DNA of 64,000 nt from Paenibacillus sp. FSL H7-0737 (lineage in GTDB: Bacteria; Bacillota; Bacilli; Paenibacillales; Paenibacillaceae), in contig NZ_CP009279.1 in NCBI RefSeq assembly GCF_000758545.1, positions 6,200,001 to 6,264,000 of the forward strand, read 5' to 3'. Below the pieces are notes generated by a model. The model did not search any database. It had not been told where the DNA came from and saw only the letters and a program-made list of their open reading frames with translations. Made by a program: the position numbers and the translations under genes. Below are positions 44,265-53,095 of this stretch, piece after piece. Each line of letters starts with the position of its first letter. Position 1 is the stretch's first letter.

Positions 44265-45464
44265 TTATGTTTTTGTGTTTATGTTAGATTTATATTGTTT
44301 TGGAGAGAACCCTTTATACTTCTTAAACATTTTGCTAAACTGCGCATAGTCTTGGTACCCAACTAATGGTGCTAGCTCAGATAACTGGATAGGGTCTCTA
44401 TGTAATATTTCCGCTGCCTTATCCATCCGAAATTGTACGAGATACGTTTGAAAGCTGCAGCCTACTTTTTTGGTAAACAAGCTACTTAAGTAACTTCGGG
44501 ATACATGCGCCACCTTAGCTAAATCTGCAAACAAGATCTCATTCCTATAATTTTGGGCTACGTATTCTTTTACAAATTCAACATAATCATAGTGCTTTGT
44601 GATGCCATCTAACATTTTGACCATAAAATCATCTTCATCCAGCGTCCCCGACACTTTAAAAGCTTTGGTTATATTTGTAATGGACTTCTCCGAGGGAATT
44701 CTTTCAAAAGCAGAGCCCCCAATATACCCCATCAAGTTTTGATTATTACTGTACATATACTGCACATCAATCGGCGTTTTCACGGGACCACCATAAACCA
44801 ATTTAATTAAATCTGGCTTTAGCGCATTGCATGTATCAAAAATCTTGTCCGCCTTAGCCTTGGCAGCTTCCAGAGAGAATACCTTCTTGGCTCCTAATAA
44901 TCCCCCTTCGGTTAAGCCTAAATGTGCACAAATAATATCTGCTCCTGCCTCGATCATCTGAGCGGCTTGAATTTCGTCAAATACAAAGGCTATGGTGAAC
45001 AAATCTTTTTCGTGAGCTATTCTTATAGCTTCTACTTCGAGTAGATAACCATTTCCCTCTTCTTCGAGCGCTTCTCCAAATTGACCATCTATTAAGCCAA
45101 CCGTGGGGTAGTTATTAATTCCGGAAAATCCCTTATTCTTTATTTCACCGATATAGGTCTCCATGTCTTTTGTCGGATCGGTTGCATTGAGGCCAAAAAT
45201 AATAGGAATATCTCTTACCAAAGGGATGATTTCCCTAGACGCAAAGTCCATCACCATATCATTGCTATTACAAAACGGCAAAATCCCAGCAAGAGAGCTC
45301 CTCCCCATCTGCCGGAATTTACCCGAGTTTAACATCAGAAGGAAGTCTGCTCCACCCTGCTTCGCATACTTTGCCGTTATTCCCGCACCTGTGGCTACTC
45401 CAATAATATGATTCCCCAGTTCTAATTGCGATCTAAGCTCGTCTAGGATTTGCTCTCTACTCAT
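44265..45464 (-). CDS. AraC-family regulator fused to a PEP-hydrolase-like TIM barrel
   Basis: The 399-residue protein has two parts. Residues about 1-275 are a TIM barrel closely similar to the product of 42075-42911, keeping 'GAGITAK', 'NSGKFRQMGRSSLAGIL', 'TDPTKD', 'NYPTVGLIDG', 'CAHLGLTEGG' and 'YGGPVKTP'. Residues about 295-399 are an AraC DNA-binding domain with both helix-turn-helix motifs ('LADLAKVAHVSRSYLSSLF' in part and 'APLVGYQDYAQFSKMFKKY' in part, ending 'GFSPKQYK'). It likely uses the barrel as a ligand sensor and controls the next two genes. The start at 45464 was chosen with GGGTGCG before it; a longer frame opens at 45512. Confidence 0.87.
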   Translation of the reverse strand: MSREQILDELRSQLELGNHIIGVATGAGITAKYAKQGGADFLLMLNSGKFRQMGRSSLAGILPFCNSNDMVMDFASREIIPLVRDIPIIFGLNATDPTKDMETYIGEIKNKGFSGINNYPTVGLIDGQFGEALEEEGNGYLLEVEAIRIAHEKDLFTIAFVFDEIQAAQMIEAGADIICAHLGLTEGGLLGAKKVFSLEAAKAKADKIFDTCNALKPDLIKLVYGGPVKTPIDVQYMYSNNQNLMGYIGGSAFERIPSEKSITNITKAFKVSGTLDEDDFMVKMLDGITKHYDYVEFVKEYVAQNYRNEILFADLAKVAHVSRSYLSSLFTKKVGCSFQTYLVQFRMDKAAEILHRDPIQLSELAPLVGYQDYAQFSKMFKKYKGFSPKQYKSNINTKT

Positions 45465-45550
45465 ACTTACGCACCCTCCTATCCCTAATCTAAGGATAAC
45501 CGTAAAGAACACTGTGAATCCAGTCGTGTTGTAATTAGAGCCCCTTTAGA

Positions 45551-45596
45551 TAAAAAAAATCTCGCCTGCGACCTATTAAAGTCTGAGGCGAGATTT
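45551..45596 (-). terminator. Terminator of the argG-argH transcript
   Basis: The perfect arms AAATCTCGCCT/AGGCGAGATTT (45558-45568 with 45586-45596) enclose an 17-base loop and are followed on the minus strand by a run of T residues. Confidence 0.8.
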
Positions 45597-45610
45597 GGTA
45601 TTGATACGTT

Positions 45611-47026
45611 TTACAATATAGCGTCACCGTGTTTTACAACCCATTCATTAGCTTCGTGCAGTGCCTGCTCCGCGCGTTCGATTGCAGCCTTCACCTGAAC
45701 CGTGGCTGTGCCGCCATAAACGTTACGGGCGTTAACTACAGCTTCCGGTTGAAGAACAGCATAGATATTCTCGTCGAACAGCGGTGAGAATTGCATGAAC
45801 TCTTCCAACGTCAGATCCAGCAGGAACTTGCCTTCGTTAATGCAGTAGAGCACGGTTTTTCCGATTACTTCATGTGCTTGGCGGAAAGGAAGACCTTTAC
45901 CTACCAAAAAGTCGGCGATATCCGTTGCATTCGAGAAGTCCGTGTTCACGGCTTCACGCATCCGTCCCTTGTTCACCTTCATGGTGGAGATCATCGGCGC
46001 GAACAATTGCAGTGCACCAGTCAGTGTAGTAACGGTATCGAACATGCCTTCTTTGTCTTCCTGCATATCCTTGTTGTACGCGAGTGGCAGTGATTTCAGT
46101 ACGGTCAGCAAGCCAATCAGGTTGCCGTATACGCGACCAGTTTTACCCCGTACCAGTTCTGGTACGTCCGGGTTCTTCTTCTGTGGCATAATGCTGCTGC
46201 CTGTGCAGAAAGCATCATCCAGTTCCACGAAACTAAACTCTGTACTACTCCACAGTACCAATTCCTCACTGAGTCTGGATAGATGTGTCATAACAAGCGC
46301 TGCATTCGCCAAGAACTCCACGATGAAATCACGGTCGCTGACAGCATCCAGACTGTTCTCGTAAACACTGTCAAAGCCCAATTGCTCCGCCACAAAATGG
46401 CGGTCGATCGGGAAGGTCGTTCCCGCAAGCGCTCCTGCTCCGAGTGGCAGAACGTTGATCCGTTTGTAGCTGTCCGTCAAACGCTCCGCATCGCGGCGGA
46501 ACATTGATACGTAAGCCAACAAGTGATGAGCAAACAGGATCGGCTGTGCCCGTTGCAAATGCGTATACCCAGGGATGATCGTCTCCACATTATCTTTGGC
46601 TTGTTCAATCAAAGCTTCCTGTAATTCATGCAGCAAGCTAACTAGCTCAACTACACGGCCCCGTAGGTAAAGGTGCATATCGGTTGCCACCTGATCGTTA
46701 CGGCTGCGTCCTGTGTGCAGTTTACCCCCAACCGGACCGATTTCCTCGATCAGATGTTTTTCAATATTCATATGGATGTCTTCATCCGCTACGGAGAAAA
46801 CAACCTCTCCAGCGTTAACCTTGTCCAATACTTTGTTCAGACCTTGCTTAATGGTCTCCACATCTTCTTGTGGAAGGATTCCACATTTGCCCAGCATTGC
46901 TACATGTGCCAGACTGCCTTGTACATCTTCTTTGGCCAAAGCCTTATCAAATCCAATGGAAGCCGTATATTCCTCCACCAGCTTGTTTGTTCCTTTAGTA
47001 AACCGTCCACCCCAAAGCTTGCTCAC
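45611..47026 (-). CDS. argH: Argininosuccinate lyase
   Basis: ArgH splits argininosuccinate into arginine and fumarate, the last step of arginine synthesis. The 471-residue protein opens with 'LWGGRFTKGTNKLVEEY' and contains 'HTGRSRNDQVATDMHL' and the fumarase/aspartase signature 'GSSIMPQKKNPDVPE', whose Ser is the catalytic acid region. It starts at a GTG nine bases after AGGAGG. It follows argG by 93 bases that contain a hairpin and is the last gene of the unit. Confidence 0.97.
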   Translation of the reverse strand: MSKLWGGRFTKGTNKLVEEYTASIGFDKALAKEDVQGSLAHVAMLGKCGILPQEDVETIKQGLNKVLDKVNAGEVVFSVADEDIHMNIEKHLIEEIGPVGGKLHTGRSRNDQVATDMHLYLRGRVVELVSLLHELQEALIEQAKDNVETIIPGYTHLQRAQPILFAHHLLAYVSMFRRDAERLTDSYKRINVLPLGAGALAGTTFPIDRHFVAEQLGFDSVYENSLDAVSDRDFIVEFLANAALVMTHLSRLSEELVLWSSTEFSFVELDDAFCTGSSIMPQKKNPDVPELVRGKTGRVYGNLIGLLTVLKSLPLAYNKDMQEDKEGMFDTVTTLTGALQLFAPMISTMKVNKGRMREAVNTDFSNATDIADFLVGKGLPFRQAHEVIGKTVLYCINEGKFLLDLTLEEFMQFSPLFDENIYAVLQPEAVVNARNVYGGTATVQVKAAIERAEQALHEANEWVVKHGDAIL

Positions 47027-47053
47027 CTGTAGTTTCCTCCTCTTGGACGCCAG

Positions 47054-47088
47054 AGGGCCGCTCCTATCCTGACGGGAGGAACGGCCTT
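47054..47088 (-). other. Intercistronic hairpin between argG and argH
   Basis: The arms GGGCCG.CTCC and GGAG..CGGCC form a GC-rich stem without a following U tract. It may affect mRNA processing or stability between the two genes. Confidence 0.4.
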
Positions 47089-47119
47089 CGGGTTGCCCGT
47101 TTAAGTTTATGTTATCGTT

Positions 47120-48355
47120 CTATTTCGAAGCTCCATTTACACCAGTAGAAACTTTAAGGCGCAATGCGTTCAAGTGGATAAAACCAGTTGCATCCCCTTG
47201 ATCATAAGCTTGTGTAGGATCAGCTTCCATCGTTGCAATTTCAGGGTTGTACAGGCTGACTGGGCTCTTCACTCCAGCGCCGATGATGTTGCCTTTGTAC
47301 AGTTTAAGACGAACAGTACCCGTTACATTTTGTTGGCTCTGTGTTACAAGAGCTTGCAGTGCGATACGCTCTGGAGCGAACCAGAAACCGTTATACACCA
47401 AAGTGCTGTAACGAGTGATCAGGCTGTCACGCAGGTTCATCACTTCACGGTCCATCGTGATGGACTCCATTTTGCGATGAGCGACAAATAGGATTGTTCC
47501 ACCTGGAGTCTCATACACACCACGGCTCTTCATGCCGACAAAACGGTTCTCAACCATATCCACACGTCCGATACCGTGTTTACCGCCTAGCTCATTAAGT
47601 TTCTCCATCACTTGAAGTGGGTTTAAGGACTCACCATTCAGCGCTACGCAGTCTCCCTTAACGAAATCGAGTTCCAAATATTCCGCTTCATCCGGAGCAT
47701 CCTCAGGAGCATTGCTCAGTAGGAACATTCCCTTGTTCTCAGGTGCACTTGGATCAAACCAAGGATCTTCCAATACGCCGCTCTCATAGCTGATGTGCAG
47801 CAGGTTACGGTCCATCGAATACGGCTTCGCCGCAGATGCTTGTACCGGAATATCATTAGCTTCCGCATAAGCGATCATTTCCGCACGACCCGGGAATTGA
47901 TTGCGGAACTCTTCCAGACGCCAAGGTGCGATTACTTTAATGTTTGGTGCTAGAGCAGCTACGCCAAGCTCGAAACGCACTTGGTCGTTACCTTTACCTG
48001 TCGCGCCGTGCGCGATAGCCGTTGCGCCTTCAGCGATGGCGATATCCACCATACGCTTAGCGATCAGTGGACGAGCAATACTAGTTCCGAGCAAGTATTG
48101 GCCTTCGTAAAGCGCGCCGGATTGGAACATAGGGTAGATGAAGTCGCTAGCGAACTCATCGCGCAGATCGTCGATGTATACTTTCGATGCGCCGGTTGCT
48201 AGTGCTTTTTCCTCCAAACCGTCGAGCTCTTCTTTTTGGCCGATATCGGCTGTGAAGGCGATGATCTCAGCATCATAAGTTTCTTTAAGCCATTTCAAAA
48301 TAACGGATGTATCTAGTCCGCCGGAATAGGCGAGTACAATTTTTTCTTTAGCCAT
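47120..48355 (-). CDS. argG: Argininosuccinate synthase
   Basis: ArgG joins citrulline and aspartate using ATP. The 411-residue protein begins 'KEKIVLAYSGGLDTSVILKW', the PP-loop ATP site, and contains 'GATGKGNDQVRFE' and 'GRVDMVENRFVGMKSRG', both family signatures (shown in part). A ribosome binding site GAAAGGAAG precedes its ATG. A 292-base gap with an interspersed repeat separates it from argF, so argGH may have its own promoter rather than being transcribed only from argC. Confidence 0.97.
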   Translation of the reverse strand: MAKEKIVLAYSGGLDTSVILKWLKETYDAEIIAFTADIGQKEELDGLEEKALATGASKVYIDDLRDEFASDFIYPMFQSGALYEGQYLLGTSIARPLIAKRMVDIAIAEGATAIAHGATGKGNDQVRFELGVAALAPNIKVIAPWRLEEFRNQFPGRAEMIAYAEANDIPVQASAAKPYSMDRNLLHISYESGVLEDPWFDPSAPENKGMFLLSNAPEDAPDEAEYLELDFVKGDCVALNGESLNPLQVMEKLNELGGKHGIGRVDMVENRFVGMKSRGVYETPGGTILFVAHRKMESITMDREVMNLRDSLITRYSTLVYNGFWFAPERIALQALVTQSQQNVTGTVRLKLYKGNIIGAGVKSPVSLYNPEIATMEADPTQAYDQGDATGFIHLNALRLKVSTGVNGASK

Positions 48356-48449
48356 GGTGTGGCAACTTCCTTTCGTGTGGGCTATATAAATTAAAATAAC
48401 CGTGCTCTCGCTAGCACTTTAACGATTAATCGCAACTACGCTGAATGTT

Positions 48450-48600
48450 TGGACTTCTGGTCGCTGTTATCATCAGATTTCTTTTATTTCAAACCGCATT
48501 ATGCGGATGAAATCTGATGATAAAGGCGAACGCTACGCTCCTACAGTTCCAAAAATTCCGCTCCATTACTCCATCGTCCAAAACCTAACTTCGCTCAACA
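48450..48600. repeat. Interspersed palindromic repeat, family B copy 1
   Basis: The segment between argF and argG matches 56569-56699. It begins TGGACTTC(T/C)G(G/A)TCGCTGTT, has a perfect 15-bp stem (48467-48481 with 48509-48523) enclosing a second hairpin CCGCAT/ATGCGG, then AAAGGCGAAC and CTACAGTTCCAAA. The remaining gap on either side is AT-rich and shows no gene. Confidence 0.7.
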
Positions 48601-48647
48601 TTAATTCAATTTATATAGTGATTTATATTTTATATTATTTAAATTCC

Positions 48648-49616
48648 TTAACTCATTAGGGCGGCCATCAAAGCTTTTTGTGCATGCAGGCGGTTCTCAG
48701 CCTGATCAAAGATCACCGAGTTAGGGCCGTCAATCACGCCCGTGCTGACCTCTTCCTCACGGTGGGCTGGCAGGCAGTGCAGGAAGAGATAATCGCTCTT
48801 CGCGCCTTTTACAAGCTCTTCATTGACCTGATAGTCTTTGAATGCCGCTTCACGCGCCTTTTGCTCCTCTTCGAAGCCCATGCTCGCCCACACATCGGTG
48901 TAGATGACGTCAGCGTCTTGTACAGCTTCTTGCGGGCTGTGAGTGACCACAATCTTCGCTCCGGTTTCTTTAGCGATCTCACGGGCTTCCGCTACAACCG
49001 CTGCATCTGGCTCATAACCTTCCGGTCCTGCGATAGATACGTCCACACCCAGCTTAGCGCCACCAATCATCAGAGAATGTGCCATATTGTTGCCATCGCC
49101 GATGTAAGCCAGCTTCAGACCTTTAAGCTTCCCTTTGTGCTCGTAAATCGTTTGGTAATCCGCCAGCACTTGGCAAGGATGTGCCAGGTCACTCAGACCG
49201 TTGATTACTGGAATAGAAGCGTAACGAGCTAGGTCCTCAACTTTGTCATGGCCGAAGGTACGGATCATAATTCCATCAAGATAACGTGACATTACTTGTG
49301 CTGTATCTCCAACCGTTTCACCGCGTCCAAGCTGAATGTCATTTTTGCTCAAGAAAAGGGCATGCCCTCCCAGCTGATACATTCCAACTTCAAACGACAC
49401 GCGCGTACGAGTAGAGGATTTTTCAAAAATAAGACCAATCGTCTTCCCCTTCAGCGGCTGAAATTCTTCGCCATTTTTCTGCTTCTTCTTCAGTTCAATC
49501 GCCGAATCAATCAGATACGTAATTTCCTCCGGGCTGTAATCGTTCAGCTCCAGTAAATCACGGCCTTTCAGTTGCTGCGCAATGGTGTGCTTGTTACTCT
49601 GTACGCCCTGACTCAT
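48648..49616 (-). CDS. argF: Ornithine carbamoyltransferase
   Basis: ArgF makes citrulline from ornithine and carbamoyl phosphate. The 322-residue protein has 'FEKSSTRTRVSFEVGMY' (carbamoyl phosphate site, STRTR), 'HPCQVLADYQTI' and the ornithine motif 'FLHCLPAHREEEV'. The start overlaps the argD stop (ATGA), showing coupling within argCJBDF. No carbamoyl phosphate synthase gene (carAB) is present, unlike in B. subtilis where it lies among the arg genes. Confidence 0.96.
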   Translation of the reverse strand: MSQGVQSNKHTIAQQLKGRDLLELNDYSPEEITYLIDSAIELKKKQKNGEEFQPLKGKTIGLIFEKSSTRTRVSFEVGMYQLGGHALFLSKNDIQLGRGETVGDTAQVMSRYLDGIMIRTFGHDKVEDLARYASIPVINGLSDLAHPCQVLADYQTIYEHKGKLKGLKLAYIGDGNNMAHSLMIGGAKLGVDVSIAGPEGYEPDAAVVAEAREIAKETGAKIVVTHSPQEAVQDADVIYTDVWASMGFEEEQKAREAAFKDYQVNEELVKGAKSDYLFLHCLPAHREEEVSTGVIDGPNSVIFDQAENRLHAQKALMAALMS

Positions 49617-50899
49617 GAGCTTACCTCCCCGTTTGCTTGTTTAGCATAAGTATGAATGAGTTCGGAGACGATGTCTACCGCTTGGTCGATCTCCTCTTTA
49701 CTTACATATAGATTAGGCAATAAGCGAAGGACATTAGGACCCGCTGTCACGAACAACAGGCCTTTCTTTTGTCCAGCCAAAACAATATCGCCCACTGGTA
49801 ATTGACATTCAATCCCGATTAACAGTCCTTTACCACGGATATCCTTCACAAAAGAACAGTCCACCAGCTTCTCTTTCAAAAGACCTGTCAGGTACTTACC
49901 CATTTCTTCAGCGCGTTGTGGAAGCTCATCCTCCAACATTGTCTCAATCGTCGCTGCCATAACCGCTGTTGCAAGCGGTGTTCCTCCGAAGGTGGACGCA
50001 TGGCTGCCAGGTGAGAACGCTTCACGCAAATACCCTTTGCCAAGCATTAAGCCCGCTGGGAACCCACTAGCAATCCCTTTAGCCAAAGTGAAAATATCTG
50101 GTTCAATTCCATAATGCTGATGAGCGAACAACTTGCCTGTACGTCCCATACCTGTCTGTACCTCATCTACAATCAGAAGCAATCCGTGTTTCTTGCACAG
50201 TGCCACTACAGCGTTCAAGAACTCAGGTTCTACCTCAAGCACGCCACCCTCTGCAAGCACCATCTCCAGCATGATAGCAGCTGTATGATCCCCGATAGCA
50301 GCTTCTAACGCCGGGAGATCATGCAAGGGTACTGTCTTGAAGCCTGCTGGAAGCGGCAGGAATCCTTCTTTTACCTTTTGCTGACCTGTAGCTGTTAGTG
50401 TGGCTAATGTACGTCCATGGAAGGATTGTTCAAATGTGATAACCTCATAACGATCCACACCTTTAATCTTCTGGTGGTAACGACGAGCCAGCTTAATAGC
50501 AGCCTCATTCGCTTCTGCCCCACTATTGCAGAAAAACACTTGATCAGCGCAGCTATTCTCTGTCAAAAGGTTTGCAACTTTGTCCTGTCCAGGAATATGG
50601 AACAGGTTCGAGACATGCCAGAGCGTATCAATCTGATCCTTTAGCTTCGCACCGACTTTTTCAGGAGCATGACCTAGACTGGTCACAGCTAATCCACTTG
50701 TGAAATCAAGATACTTATTGCCCTTATCATCCCATACCCAGGTGCCTTTGCCTTTAACTAAGCTGAGATCATATCTGGCGTAAGAAGGGAATACCGCGCT
50801 CAGCTTGCCTGCTGCAACATCCGGTGTACCTGATCCTACTGTATCGGTCTGCTGTGCCCCTGCTTGCGAATCCAATTCAGCTTGTGTAAGCTTGCTCAT
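49613..50899 (-). CDS. argD: Acetylornithine aminotransferase
   Basis: ArgD is a PLP enzyme that converts N-acetylglutamate semialdehyde to N-acetylornithine. The 428 residues include 'FFCNSGAEANEAAIKLAR', 'IVDEVQTGMGRTGK' and the PLP lysine in 'TLAKGIASGFPAG'. The first 30 residues are a variable, low-complexity extension. Some of these could be lost if a later start is used, but no better ribosome binding site was found. It lies 70 bases after argB and overlaps argF. Confidence 0.93.
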   Translation of the reverse strand: MSKLTQAELDSQAGAQQTDTVGSGTPDVAAGKLSAVFPSYARYDLSLVKGKGTWVWDDKGNKYLDFTSGLAVTSLGHAPEKVGAKLKDQIDTLWHVSNLFHIPGQDKVANLLTENSCADQVFFCNSGAEANEAAIKLARRYHQKIKGVDRYEVITFEQSFHGRTLATLTATGQQKVKEGFLPLPAGFKTVPLHDLPALEAAIGDHTAAIMLEMVLAEGGVLEVEPEFLNAVVALCKKHGLLLIVDEVQTGMGRTGKLFAHQHYGIEPDIFTLAKGIASGFPAGLMLGKGYLREAFSPGSHASTFGGTPLATAVMAATIETMLEDELPQRAEEMGKYLTGLLKEKLVDCSFVKDIRGKGLLIGIECQLPVGDIVLAGQKKGLLFVTAGPNVLRLLPNLYVSKEEIDQAVDIVSELIHTYAKQANGEVSS

Positions 50900-50969
50900 T
50901 CTAAGTCACTCTCCCACCTTGTGCTCCTGTGTACCAGGCTGCACCTCTAAATGATATTCATCTATGATT

Positions 50970-51800
50970 CTACGAACGAATAATACGTGTGCCTATCGCT
51001 TCACCTTGCAGTACTCGGCTAAGCACCCGCGGTTCTTTTCCATCCACAATAATAACTTCTGAAACGCTGCCTTGAATGCAATCGATAGCTGCCCGTACTT
51101 TTGGGATCATGCCGCCGTAGATTTCTCCACTTTCAATTAAAGCTTCGATTTCCTGTACGGTAACGGATGGAAGCACAACCTTTCGACCCTCCACCGTACT
51201 CATAATGCCAGGCACATCAGTGACTACGATCATTTGGGGAGACTCTACATAAGAAGCGACTGCCCCTGCTGCTGTATCTGCGTTAATATTGTAGCGCTGA
51301 CCTGCAGCATCTACACCAATAGGTGCAATGACAGGAATATATCCCATACCTATAATCCCTGTTACGATATCAGCTTTCACTTCCGTTACTTCGCCTACCA
51401 AACCTACTTCAGCGCTATTAGCTACGGGTCTAGCAGTAATCATATTTCCATCGATGCCGGATAGCCCTAGAGCTAGACCGCCACTTCCTTGAATTCGCCT
51501 TACAATCGCCTTGTTGATACTCCCTGCCAGCGTCATCTCTACGACATCTAGTACTGCCTCGGTGGTTACTCGCAGACCATTCACGAAGCTGCTTTCAATG
51601 CCCAGCTTTGCTAGATTCTCTGAAATGGCTGGCCCTCCGCCATGAACAATTACAGGTTGAATGCCTTCCTGCTGCAAATCTCGTAAATCTTCGAAAAAAG
51701 AATCAGGAAGAGCAGCCAGCGTACTGCCGCCGCATTTCATCACAAACAATCCACTACCATCTAATGCATCTATAAGTTCAAGCTCGCTATTTAGCGTCAT
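50970..51800 (-). CDS. argB: Acetylglutamate kinase
   Basis: ArgB phosphorylates N-acetylglutamate. The product is about 276 residues with 'FVMKCGGSTLAAL' (the usual KxGG), 'PVIVHGGGPAISENL' and a C-terminal 'GGMIPKVRAA' block. The start at 51800 has GGAAGG eleven bases before it; a GTG at 51839 would almost touch the argJ stop and adds residues unlike the family. It follows argJ by 42 bases. Confidence 0.95.
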   Translation of the reverse strand: MTLNSELELIDALDGSGLFVMKCGGSTLAALPDSFFEDLRDLQQEGIQPVIVHGGGPAISENLAKLGIESSFVNGLRVTTEAVLDVVEMTLAGSINKAIVRRIQGSGGLALGLSGIDGNMITARPVANSAEVGLVGEVTEVKADIVTGIIGMGYIPVIAPIGVDAAGQRYNINADTAAGAVASYVESPQMIVVTDVPGIMSTVEGRKVVLPSVTVQEIEALIESGEIYGGMIPKVRAAIDCIQGSVSEVIIVDGKEPRVLSRVLQGEAIGTRIIRS

Positions 51801-51842
51801 AAGTTCGGTATCCTTCCCTTGTGGGCTTAAGCACGCCACAAA

Positions 51843-53075
51843 TTAGGTACGGTATGCAGCGTTAATACGCACATAATCGTAAGTTAGGTCACAGCCCCAA
51901 GCTGTAGCCTTTCCGGTTCCATCATGCAAATCTACAGTGATCAGCACAGTTTCACTTTTTTGCAAATAGGCCAAAGCCTTCTCCTCATCAAAAGCAACCG
52001 GCTTCGAATGCAGTAGCACCTCGATATCACCTAACGAAATGTTCACACGCTCCGGCGATACTGGCACACCCGCGCGTCCAACCGCAGCAATAATCCGTCC
52101 CCAGTTCGCATCCGCTCCAAAAATAGCAGATTTCACTAGGCTAGAACCCACCACTGTCTTGGCAATCGCTGAAGCAGCTTCGTCATGAACAGCACCATTC
52201 ACTTGAACCTCAATCAGGTGAGTTGCACCTTCGCCATCTCGAGCAATCGCTTTGGCAAGCGTCTGGCACACATAAGTGAATCCAGCAGCAAAAGCGTCCC
52301 AATCCGGATGAAATCGAGTCAGCTTCTCATTACCTGCAAGCCCACTAGCCATCGACACTAGCATATCATTCGTGCTTGTATCTCCATCAACTGTAATCAT
52401 ATTAAAAGTAACGTTCGTAGCAGAACGAAGTAGACTGTGTAAATCTTCCGCTGAAATATCAGCATCTGTAGTCATAAAACCGAGCATAGTAGCCATGTTA
52501 GGATGAATCATCCCGGAGCCCTTCGCAGCTCCAGCAATAATAACTTCTACACCGCCAACAAGCACCTTCACGGCAACCTCTTTTTTAACTAAATCAGTTG
52601 TAAGTATGGCCTGACAAAATTCTTCCGCTCCAGCAGCCCCACCGTCCAGCTTCTCTGGTATTGCAGCAATACCGCTACGTACGCAGTCCATCTTCAGCAG
52701 CTCACCGATCACACCAGTCGAGGCGACAGCAACATCATTAACCTCTACACCCAAATGTTGAGCCGCAGCAGCGCGCATCTCATAAGCATCGGCCTCGCCT
52801 TGTTCACCTGTGCAGGCATTAGCATTCCCGCTGTTCACGACTACCGCCTGCAACGTTCCGTTCACAAGACTTTCTCGCGTCACCTTCAGAGGAGCCGCCT
52901 GAAAAACATTTGTCGTATACACGGCAGCAGCCGTAGCTGGAACCTCACAAAGAATCACTCCGAGATCGTTGCGGTCTGTTTTTTTCAATCCACAGTGCAG
53001 TCCTCCGGACTTAAATCCTTTAGGTGAAGTAATGCTTCCACCTTCCAAGGTAGTAAATAATTCAATCTCGCTCAT
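51843..53075 (-). CDS. argJ: Bifunctional glutamate N-acetyltransferase / amino-acid acetyltransferase
   Basis: ArgJ recycles the acetyl group from acetylornithine to glutamate and in bifunctional forms also makes N-acetylglutamate from acetyl-CoA. The 410-residue precursor contains the self-cleavage site before Thr in 'GMIHPNMATMLGF'. Cleavage gives the alpha and beta chains. The start at 53075 gives a family-like N-terminus ('MSEIELFTTLEGGSI'); the frame opening at 53141 would overlap argC by 46 bases. The ribosome binding site is weak (GGATCAGCGG). No argA gene was seen, which is compatible with a bifunctional ArgJ. Confidence 0.95.
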   Translation of the reverse strand: MSEIELFTTLEGGSITSPKGFKSGGLHCGLKKTDRNDLGVILCEVPATAAAVYTTNVFQAAPLKVTRESLVNGTLQAVVVNSGNANACTGEQGEADAYEMRAAAAQHLGVEVNDVAVASTGVIGELLKMDCVRSGIAAIPEKLDGGAAGAEEFCQAILTTDLVKKEVAVKVLVGGVEVIIAGAAKGSGMIHPNMATMLGFMTTDADISAEDLHSLLRSATNVTFNMITVDGDTSTNDMLVSMASGLAGNEKLTRFHPDWDAFAAGFTYVCQTLAKAIARDGEGATHLIEVQVNGAVHDEAASAIAKTVVGSSLVKSAIFGADANWGRIIAAVGRAGVPVSPERVNISLGDIEVLLHSKPVAFDEEKALAYLQKSETVLITVDLHDGTGKATAWGCDLTYDYVRINAAYRT

Positions 53076-53095
53076 GTTATTTGTACCGCTGATCC

